Below are positions 57,651 through 64,000 of a stretch of 64,000 bases of DNA, piece after piece. Source of the DNA: Candidatus Rifleibacteriota bacterium (GTDB lineage: Bacteria; Muiribacteriota; Ozemobacteria; Ozemobacterales; Ozemobacteraceae). The stretch spans positions 86,641-150,640 of the forward strand of contig JANJUX010000033.1 in assembly GCA_024710355.1 (NCBI GenBank), read 5' to 3'. A program made the translations under genes and the position numbers. The notes below the pieces were generated by a model. It was not told where the DNA came from. It was given only the letters and a program-made list of their open reading frames with translations, and made no database searches. Within the stretch, counting starts at the first letter, position 1; every line of letters begins with the position of its first letter.

Positions 57651-60503
57651 TTACTTTTTGTTTGCCGGAACCGCGGTTCCTTGTACAGTAGCCGACAACT
57701 TAAGAATAAGTTCTGGTGGGTATTTACAGCTTTGTAACCATGGATAACCCGTATTTGGAAGTTCGGGAAAGATCCATACTTCTGAAAAATCCCAGTTCCA
57801 GAAGGTGTCTTTATTTTTCATTTCGGCGATTGTCTTACCTTCGCCGCCATCGGAACCGGGTTTTCCAGAAGTTTCTTTGTTCCAGTAACTGTTCAAGACG
57901 AAACAACCGGTATTATTGCCGATAAGGCCGCCTGACTGCTTTGCATTAGTGTCGACAGCAAGGATAAAACCGGTAGAATAACAATGTTTTACCAGACTCT
58001 GCCCGCCAATCGTGCCAACCAGACCTCCAGCCTGGGTGCTGTCAGCGCCCTCGACACTTGCGTTGCTGTGACAATTTTCTATGGTTACCCCAAGGGCGCT
58101 GCCCACAAGACCACCAACGCCTGCGGTGCCGGAAGCATAGCCAAAACTGGCACATTCTCTGAGAATACTCCCCTCGTGACTGCTGCCAACAAGCCCGCCC
58201 AGGTTTGAGCTGCCCGCAATTTGTGCGTAACTGCCACTGTGCTTGATGGTTCCAGAATTCATACCTGTCAAACCGCCGATGTAGTTTGTACCAGCGGCGT
58301 TCAGCCCGGCAGAAGAGCTTGATATCACACCCCCATCGTTGACACCGACCAGACCGCCAATTTTTTCTGAACCGTCAGCAGTAAGGTTTGAAACCATGCA
58401 GGCCTGCACGCTGCCACGATTAACCGCAACCAGGCCACCTATCATATTGCGCCCGCTGATTTTGGGGTTGTAAAGATTGAGACCATCAATTTTGGCAACA
58501 TTGTCGATAACACCAAAAAGCCCGACCATATCTGAATCAGGGCGGTTTATCTTCATGTTCGACAAAGAACCACCCCTAAAACTTCCCCTGAATGGGCTGG
58601 CCTGAGTGCCGATCGGTTCCCAGCCTCTGCCGGCATCATACCAGTCATAAATACCGAGCACAGAGTCATCAATACTGAACGACGCGACCATGCTGAAATG
58701 ACTGCTCAAGTGGTAGCGAACATTGTAAAGCTGATCTGCGTTATAAATTATATATGGATCATTCAGGCTGCCGTCACCTGCAGCAAATATATGGGTTTTT
58801 ACTGAAACTTCTGGTGAGAGAGCCGATTGACCTTCAGTATTAACCGCCATGACCGCAAAGTAGTAGGTGGTATTTTTCTGCAGACCGTTTATAGTAGCCG
58901 GGCTTGTCATGCTTTCCAGCATGGTGCCATTTGTCGGCGAAACCCCGGGGCTGGTCGAATAATAAATCTTATATGTTACAGCCCCATAAGCTCTCGGCCA
59001 GGTGACAGTTACATTAGTCTGACTGGCTACGGCCTTTATGTTTTCTGGAGCAGAAAAACCGAAAACGCCGGGTACCGCAGAAAATTCAACCGATTCGAAA
59101 GACTCACCACCAGGCCCCACTGTAGTTATCACATAGTAGTATCTGGTTCCGTTAACCAGATTGATGTGGTTGTATGTACTGGTGCAATTTTCGATTTTTG
59201 TGCCGTTTTCGCGTGTAACACCGGGAACTGTGCTGAAGTAGATATTGTAAGACAAACCCACCCCAACTGACCACGAAACGGCGATCTGGGTTGAGCCAGC
59301 TGTAGCCATCGGGTTCAAAGGCGGCAGCGGAATCGGCAGGGCGTCACCATCACGACTGAGAACCTGCCATTTGCTGCCGTTCCAGACGTATGAGCGTTTT
59401 TCGTAGCCATTGTAATAAGCCCAGTTCATCTGGGGGTTCGCGGGGGGAGAAGCCAGAGTGCCTTTCCATACGAGGCTGATGCCGGCGGGGCCCTGGGGGC
59501 CGATCTGGCCGTCACTGGCGAGAACCTGCCAGGAAGTGCCATTGTAGATGTAGCTTTTGCCATCTGCGGTATTGTAATAAGCCCAGTTAAGGGTCGGGGT
59601 GGCCGGGTGCGCCGGCAGAGAACCCTGCCAGGCAATGCTCACGCCGTTGGCGCCGGCAGGACCCTGTGGGCCGGTGATGCTCTCGGCGAGAATCTGCCAG
59701 GCTGAACCGTCGAAAATGTAGGCTTTTTTATCGGTGCTGTTGTAGTAGGCCCAGTTCGGCTGCGGGCTGGCCGGGTGAGCAGTCTGGGTGCCTTTCCAGG
59801 TTATGCCGATGAAAAACGAGTTGTCGCGACTGAGGGTTATCAGCGGCAGAGTCGTCGCCTGTGCGGCGCCCACCGAGATATTGTCGACGCGACCCTTCGC
59901 CAGACCGGGGGCCGAAAAAAGAACTGAATAACTGCCGACCGGAACGCCGGTTATGGCAAAAGCACCGTTTTCATCTGTATAAGCCGCATAAGACGTGCCG
60001 GGAACAAAGGCAACGACGCCGCTGCTGCCGCTGAAGTCGGCGGGCACCGCGACCTGGCCGTTGATTTCGCCGGTAGCGGTCAGCAGCAGTTCAAGATCGG
60101 CGGGCATGGTCGATGCCTGCAGCCCAACCGCCAGATTGCGGCGGATACCGCCGATGTTGCGGTCTTTGCGGGCAACAAGGTTGTAGTAACCGGGCGTGAC
60201 GTTCTGAAAAGCGAAGGCGCCACTCTCATCGGTCACGGAAAAATACAGCTGACCGGCCATAACCGCGGCTTCTGCCGAGGCACGTAAGCTACCGAGGGGC
60301 GGCACCTGAGCGTCAACGCCGACCAGATAAACCGGAACATTACCCAGATCGCCTTCACCGGCCAGACGCCCGCTGAAAAGAACTCCGCCCGAAGTCGCGG
60401 CAACCGGGTTGGCAGAACCACTCGAGCCACCCGAACCACCACAACCGGTAAACGCCAGAGCGCACATGGCCAGAAGAACGATCAGATACAACCTTGATTT
60501 CAT
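57651..60503 (-). CDS. Surface lipoprotein: collagen-like, fibronectin III and GLUG repeats
   Basis: 950 residues from the ATG with GGGAGG upstream; signal peptide MKSRLYLIVLLAMCALAFTGC with a lipobox. Residues to about 270 duplicate the gene at 53115-56402 (regulatory-like beta units, then the first WKG module). Two more WKG...NWAYYN modules with short GPQGP stretches follow. Two fibronectin type III domains come next (about 410-590; IAVSWSVGVGLSYNIYFST, VTVTWPRAYGAVTYKIYYST). The C-terminus is a run of GLUG-type repeats (IGGLVAVNRG, IGGLVGVNDGG, IGGLTGMNSGT, LGGLVGSSHEG, GGLVGTIGG) as in M26 peptidases and bacterial adhesins, forming a beta-helix. No protease motif. Likely a surface adhesin. 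Confidence 0.82.
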   Translation of the reverse strand: MKSRLYLIVLLAMCALAFTGCGGSGGSSGSANPVAATSGGVLFSGRLAGEGDLGNVPVYLVGVDAQVPPLGSLRASAEAAVMAGQLYFSVTDESGAFAFQNVTPGYYNLVARKDRNIGGIRRNLAVGLQASTMPADLELLLTATGEINGQVAVPADFSGSSGVVAFVPGTSYAAYTDENGAFAITGVPVGSYSVLFSAPGLAKGRVDNISVGAAQATTLPLITLSRDNSFFIGITWKGTQTAHPASPQPNWAYYNSTDKKAYIFDGSAWQILAESITGPQGPAGANGVSIAWQGSLPAHPATPTLNWAYYNTADGKSYIYNGTSWQVLASDGQIGPQGPAGISLVWKGTLASPPANPQMNWAYYNGYEKRSYVWNGSKWQVLSRDGDALPIPLPPLNPMATAGSTQIAVSWSVGVGLSYNIYFSTVPGVTRENGTKIENCTSTYNHINLVNGTRYYYVITTVGPGGESFESVEFSAVPGVFGFSAPENIKAVASQTNVTVTWPRAYGAVTYKIYYSTSPGVSPTNGTMLESMTSPATINGLQKNTTYYFAVMAVNTEGQSALSPEVSVKTHIFAAGDGSLNDPYIIYNADQLYNVRYHLSSHFSMVASFSIDDSVLGIYDWYDAGRGWEPIGTQASPFRGSFRGGSLSNMKINRPDSDMVGLFGVIDNVAKIDGLNLYNPKISGRNMIGGLVAVNRGSVQACMVSNLTADGSEKIGGLVGVNDGGVISSSSAGLNAAGTNYIGGLTGMNSGTIKHSGSYAQIAGSSNLGGLVGSSHEGSILRECASFGYASGTAGVGGLVGSALGVTIENCHSNASVEGADSTQAGGLVGTIGGQSLVKHCYSTGFILAVDTNAKQSGGLIGNNTGCFVLNSYWNKETSGKPGSDGGEGKTIAEMKNKDTFWNWDFSEVWIFPELPNTGYPWLQSCKYPPELILKLSATVQGTAVPANKK
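59662..60431. repeat. 770-bp duplicated segment, copy 2
   Basis: Copy of 55561-56330 in the same orientation. Outside it the two genes differ in every domain, so this looks like a shared module kept similar by recent duplication or gene conversion. Confidence 0.9.
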
Positions 60504-60636
60504 AAATTCAGACCTCCCGCAGTCTGTAACCATAATTTCCATTGTTAATTTTTGCTGTAACGATGCCTAAGCGGCCTATACATGACTGAAAAACTGCCGA
60601 CCGGTCAGGGGCAACCCGGCAACGACAGGCTTTTCC

Positions 60637-62205
60637 TTATGATGCCGGAACGACGATGCCTGAGTAGGTTCGCGTCTGATAGCCGTTTTTCGTGGCGATC
60701 AGCGTATAGGTGCCGGCACTCAGGTCGCGAAACTCAAAATAGCCCTGTGCATCCGCGATTCTGTAGATATTGGTTCCGGAAATTGCCACGACCGCCTGTG
60801 GAATCGGCAGGCGCGTGCCGGCGTCAAGAACATGCCCGGCAATAAACCCGGGGCGAACCACGATCGGGTCAGCAACAACCTGCACAAAAGCTGATGCAAT
60901 GACCGACAGGGGGCTGTCACCTATTTCGCTGACCCGGCAGCGGATTTCATAGACACCGGTCGCAAGCGGCGCGGTCCAGGTCGCCATACTGGCGGTCGAA
61001 CCGGAAAAATTGCCGGCCGCAGGCACAACCGACCATTCGTAGCGCAGAAAATCAAGATCTGGGTCAGAGGCGATTACCTTAAACGACAGCGGCTGCCCGG
61101 CGATGACCGAAGCACCGGCAATAATTTCAGCGACCGGAGGGTGATTTACCGGCGGTGGCAACGGCTCACCTGACCCGGAATGAACATTCAGGGGGTGCTG
61201 AGCCGCTCCGTTCAGGCCAGCACTGTCATACACATCGATCAGAACCTTGTAGTTTCCGGGGGTCGGAGGAGCCTGCCAGAAAACCGGAACCTGACGGGCC
61301 GTTGCCCAATCGACGTTTGGATGACGCCTCTTGAGGTCTTCAGGAAAAGCAGCGGCACTTGAAGCCAGTGTGCCACCGGTGCAGCCCCATACCAGGTTCA
61401 TTGTCGCGAGATCTTCGGGGTTTTTATCGACATATACAGCCCAGAGAGTCACTATTTCCCCAGGGTTGATCTTGTCGCCCGACTCTTTAACCGAAGTCAG
61501 CCAGACATTTGGCGCCTGGTTTTGCTGATCCTTGCCGGTAATAGTCTTTTTTATCTGAGTCGTGCCGTCTCCGGAAAAGGCGGCAACGAGAACAGTCTCA
61601 GAATTTTCACCGGCGGCGCGCAGCAGCACTTTTTCGAGCTTTTCAGAATCTGGCAGCGGCGGGCTCAGGTAGACGCCATCACCGTCAAATTCAAACTGTT
61701 CGCCCCAGAGAGTGAGCATGGCGTTGTTCAAAGGCTTGCCCAGTTCGTCGCGCAGAATTATGCGCACCCGATTGCCGGCAAATGCCACCGCAAGGCCACC
61801 CACATTCCGTTCCGGCGCCTCTTCGCTCACATTCACTTCGGTTGAACGGGCTTTGTAAGTCTTATTGTCTCTGGTTCTAAAGCTGCTGACCACCCGATAA
61901 CTGCCGAACGGAACGTTTTCGAGAACGAAGCTGCCGTCTGGCGCTGTGGTTGTGCGAATCTCCGGGTGTTCCTGCAGCCAGACAGAAGCATTTTCGATAC
62001 TCATCACGCCCCGCAGGCCATCAGAAGCACGCAACCCCTCACTGATCGTCTCTGATGCAACAGTTGAACCGGTGATTCTACCTGAGCCTCGTTCGGCCTG
62101 GCCAGGCCAGATGTTGATGCTGCTCGACCCTGTTGAACAACCGGGCAGCAAAGTTACGACAAGAGCAACCAGCAGCGAAAAAATGATTCCCCGTTTTATG
62201 AACAT
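60637..62205 (-). CDS. Lipoprotein with carboxypeptidase-regulatory-like and PKD/Ig-like domains
   Basis: 522 residues; signal peptide ends at lipobox LLPGC. The first beta unit after the anchor ends in DGSFVLENVPFGSYRVV (about 90-110), and further beta units follow. A pair of Ig/PKD-like domains comes next: INPGEIVTLWAVYVD with VFWQAPPTPGNYKVLI, then HPPVAEIIAG with YEWSV and ATWTAPLATGVYEI. A second regulatory-like domain closes the protein (AGHVLDAGTRLPIPQAVV, YFEFRDLSAGTYTLIATKNGY). No catalytic residues. AGGAGAGATCAGGG lies just before the ATG. Co-oriented with the gene at 62228 (22 bases away), so it probably shares a transcript with the barrel protein. Confidence 0.78.
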   Translation of the reverse strand: MFIKRGIIFSLLVALVVTLLPGCSTGSSSINIWPGQAERGSGRITGSTVASETISEGLRASDGLRGVMSIENASVWLQEHPEIRTTTAPDGSFVLENVPFGSYRVVSSFRTRDNKTYKARSTEVNVSEEAPERNVGGLAVAFAGNRVRIILRDELGKPLNNAMLTLWGEQFEFDGDGVYLSPPLPDSEKLEKVLLRAAGENSETVLVAAFSGDGTTQIKKTITGKDQQNQAPNVWLTSVKESGDKINPGEIVTLWAVYVDKNPEDLATMNLVWGCTGGTLASSAAAFPEDLKRRHPNVDWATARQVPVFWQAPPTPGNYKVLIDVYDSAGLNGAAQHPLNVHSGSGEPLPPPVNHPPVAEIIAGASVIAGQPLSFKVIASDPDLDFLRYEWSVVPAAGNFSGSTASMATWTAPLATGVYEIRCRVSEIGDSPLSVIASAFVQVVADPIVVRPGFIAGHVLDAGTRLPIPQAVVAISGTNIYRIADAQGYFEFRDLSAGTYTLIATKNGYQTRTYSGIVVPAS

Positions 62206-62227
62206 ACCCTGATCTCTCCTGAAAAAT

Positions 62228-63703
62228 TTAAAAGCGGCTATCGATGCCCATTACAGGGCCGGAAAAAATGGTTTTTGTTGTTTGCGCACCGCTTTTTCCG
62301 TGTATATACTGGTAATACCAGCCAAGAACCCCGAACCATTCTATTTCTGAAGGGTTTTGCCGGTAATCTCTGCCAAAAACCAGCGCCAGATTGATATCTG
62401 ACAGGCGATTCAAGAAGCCGTCGCGCTTCCAGCCCGAATACCTGACAGCACCCCGGCCGGAAACGGTCGGCGTCAGTCTGCTGGCACCACCCAGGCCGAG
62501 ATATGCCTGAGCTATTGTCTGATCGAGTTCTCCGGCACGGAGGCCGCGCGGCATAAAATAGTTCAGCCGCGTTAAAACATGGTTGAATCGCGCCCCCAGC
62601 AGAAGTTCCAAACTGCCGTCTTCACCTTCCGACAGGCGATGTGCCAGGCCGGTGTCGATCTGCCGGGTTTCGACTTTTACAGAGGTTCCGGCGGCATAAC
62701 GCAAGCGGTCGAAAAGTATCTGCCGCTGCAGACTGCCATTATGCTCAAAGGCGAAATAATTAAAAAGCAGGCGATTATCAGGGTCTAACTGCCATGCTGC
62801 ACCAAGCTTCAAACGGTTCTGTATGGAAAAACCGGCATCATTACCAAGGTCAAGATTCATGCCCAGGGCTTCAACCCTGCCATCGATGCCGCTTCGCCAG
62901 AGGCGCGCCGAAACTTCAACGGGGTTATCCTGCTCATGCTCAGGCGCTTCGTTAGCGCTTATGCCGGCTTTATCATCGGCGGCAGGCTGCATGGCTGATT
63001 GAGTTGTGATAACCGGTTTTCGGGCCGGCGCAACTGACATAGTTGGCGCAGTTACTTTTTTACGCTCTGAATAAAGAATCTGCGAAGTTTCCCCCGGCAT
63101 AGGCGGTGGCGGAACCACAACAACTTCTGCCTGTGAAACTTGCGATAAAACCCGCGAGCCGCCGACTGCCGCAGAAGATCTTACCGGTTTTAATGAAGGG
63201 CGACCGCGCTTTACTGCTGCTTCATTGAAAATGCCTGCCAGGCTTTCGTGTACCGACCCGGGCCGGTAGGCGGCCATGTATAAAGCGTATTCTTCGAGCT
63301 TATTCTCCGGGAAAGATGCCATCAAGGTTTCACAGACGATTTTTGCCTCTTCAAAGCGCCCCTGAAGAGCCGAGGCCTGCATTATGCCATAATAAGCCTG
63401 CGAAGTGTCGGCAGTGCCGCTTCTGATGATCTCGCTGAAAACTTTTTTCGCCCGCTCGAACTCATTTCTTTCGAGCAGGAAATCGCCCATAAAATAAAGG
63501 GCGGTCAGCCTGCCGGTTTCACCGGTTGATGATTCTGCGGCCTGACGAAACAGACTGACTACCTGATCGACGCTGCCGGAATCGCGCTGGCTCATTGCAA
63601 ATTCAAGGTAGTCTGCGGCCGGAACAGCAGCCACCTCGCCTGATGAACCCACAAACAGTCCACAAGCCAATATTACGGCTTTTAAAGAACACTTTGCCGT
63701 CAT
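62228..63703 (-). CDS. TPR plus predicted outer-membrane beta-barrel protein
   Basis: 491 residues from the ATG with AAAGGGGAA 4 bases upstream; signal peptide SLKAVILACGLFVGSSGEVAA. Residues about 30-170 are TPR-like helices (FRQAAESSTGETGRLTALYFMGDFLLERNEFERA). A Pro/Val-rich linker (VVVPPPPMPGE) runs to about 260. The rest consists of alternating amphipathic strands typical of a barrel (LKLGAAWQLDPDNRLLFNYFAFEH, LSDINLALVFGRDY), ending in aromatic GIDSRF. The C-terminal Phe is the signal recognised by the BAM machinery. This is topologically like cellulose-export (BcsC/PgaA-type) or poorly known porins; I cannot name it. First gene of the pair with the downstream lipoprotein. Confidence 0.72.
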   Translation of the reverse strand: MTAKCSLKAVILACGLFVGSSGEVAAVPAADYLEFAMSQRDSGSVDQVVSLFRQAAESSTGETGRLTALYFMGDFLLERNEFERAKKVFSEIIRSGTADTSQAYYGIMQASALQGRFEEAKIVCETLMASFPENKLEEYALYMAAYRPGSVHESLAGIFNEAAVKRGRPSLKPVRSSAAVGGSRVLSQVSQAEVVVVPPPPMPGETSQILYSERKKVTAPTMSVAPARKPVITTQSAMQPAADDKAGISANEAPEHEQDNPVEVSARLWRSGIDGRVEALGMNLDLGNDAGFSIQNRLKLGAAWQLDPDNRLLFNYFAFEHNGSLQRQILFDRLRYAAGTSVKVETRQIDTGLAHRLSEGEDGSLELLLGARFNHVLTRLNYFMPRGLRAGELDQTIAQAYLGLGGASRLTPTVSGRGAVRYSGWKRDGFLNRLSDINLALVFGRDYRQNPSEIEWFGVLGWYYQYIHGKSGAQTTKTIFSGPVMGIDSRF

Positions 63704-63890
63704 AATTCCCCTTTTGTACAACTTCATGTTCTCTCAAATTCGAAGCTGCTTTCGGCAGACCATTCTGATTTTTTAATCATCAAAAAAGTTTTAAGCAGAA
63801 CAAACATCCGGCAAAGCTCCAAGAGCCATTCAGAAATTTATGATCAGCGGAGAATCGGGTAACCCTGACCCTGTCGCCCCAAGAAAAGAC

Positions 63891-63918
63891 TTGATTTAAC
63901 GCCGGCCGGCATGATAAA
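63891..63918 (+). promoter_or_regulatory. Promoter of the tRNA-Thr gene
   Basis: TTGATT (63891-63896) and GATAAA (63913-63918) are separated by 16 bases, which places the start about 6 bases before the tRNA. Confidence 0.45.
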
Positions 63919-63930
63919 AATGCTTATAGC

Positions 63931-64000
63931 GCCGGAGTAGCTCAGGGGTAGAGCAACGCCCTCGTAATGCGTAGGTCGCGGGTCCGATTCCCGCCTTCGG
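63931..64000 (+). tRNA. tRNA-Thr(CGT), 3' end cut by the window
   Basis: Cloverleaf: acceptor GCCGGAG (63931-63937), D arm GCTC-AGGGGTA-GAGC, anticodon arm ACGCC-CTCGTAA-TGCGT with anticodon CGT, a 5-nt variable loop, and T arm GCGGG-TCCGATT-CCCGC. The 3' acceptor strand is CTTCGG plus one base beyond the window. The anticodon stem has a C-T mismatch next to the loop. Confidence 0.9.

Overview
The window (64 kb, both strands used, mid-50s %GC by eye) looks like a chromosomal piece of an uncultured Gram-negative-type bacterium. It carries lipoprotein signal peptides, a predicted outer-membrane barrel, a FemAB-type enzyme, type IV pilin-like genes and a MoxR/DUF58/VWA/DUF4159/DUF4175 cluster. 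That mix fits deep-branching lineages such as Riflebacteria or its neighbours. This placement is inference from gene content only; there is no rRNA marker, and leuS (213-2678) would be the gene to place phylogenetically.

Layout. 1-9310: leuS with a near-consensus promoter, a secreted phospholipase-D-like protein, a metallo-beta-lactamase-fold hydrolase, a FemAB-like transferase and an IPT/TIG-domain lipoprotein. 9519-29770: a long minus-strand block that begins at moxR and runs through DUF58, two membrane VWA proteins, DUF4159, DUF4175, a TPR protein, a ThuA/'AsnB'-like protein and an M48 peptidase. It continues with an SLH-like protein, a degenerate M48-like protein and a HEAT-repeat protein. 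Most junctions overlap or are a few bases apart, so much of it is probably one transcription unit acting in the cell envelope. 30074-31670: a lytic transglycosylase and a small exported protein.

31792-40182: a minor-pilin operon. Its first gene encodes a 2182-residue prepilin that carries beta-propellers/Kelch repeats and three L-type-lectin-like domains, which would make it a giant modular pilus-tip adhesin; a sigma-54-type promoter candidate lies upstream. 40500-41126: a Uma2-family protein. 41142-46935: two overlapping receptor-type class III cyclase genes whose catalytic residues are complementary. One keeps both metal aspartates, the other keeps the base-binding and transition-state residues, so together they resemble the C1/C2 halves of mammalian adenylyl cyclase. 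I consider these two systems the most interesting content of the window.

47094-52995: UPF0210 and an ACT-domain protein, D-lactate dehydrogenase, an acetate transporter, D-cysteine desulfhydrase and a YdjM-like membrane protein. 53115-63703: surface lipoproteins with collagen-like GPQGP stretches. Two of them share a 770-bp nearly identical 5' part and flank an Rpn/PD-(D/E)XK nuclease gene. They are followed by a third lipoprotein and a TPR plus beta-barrel protein. A tRNA-Thr(CGT) is cut by the right edge. No CRISPR array, rRNA, phage or canonical insertion sequence was seen.
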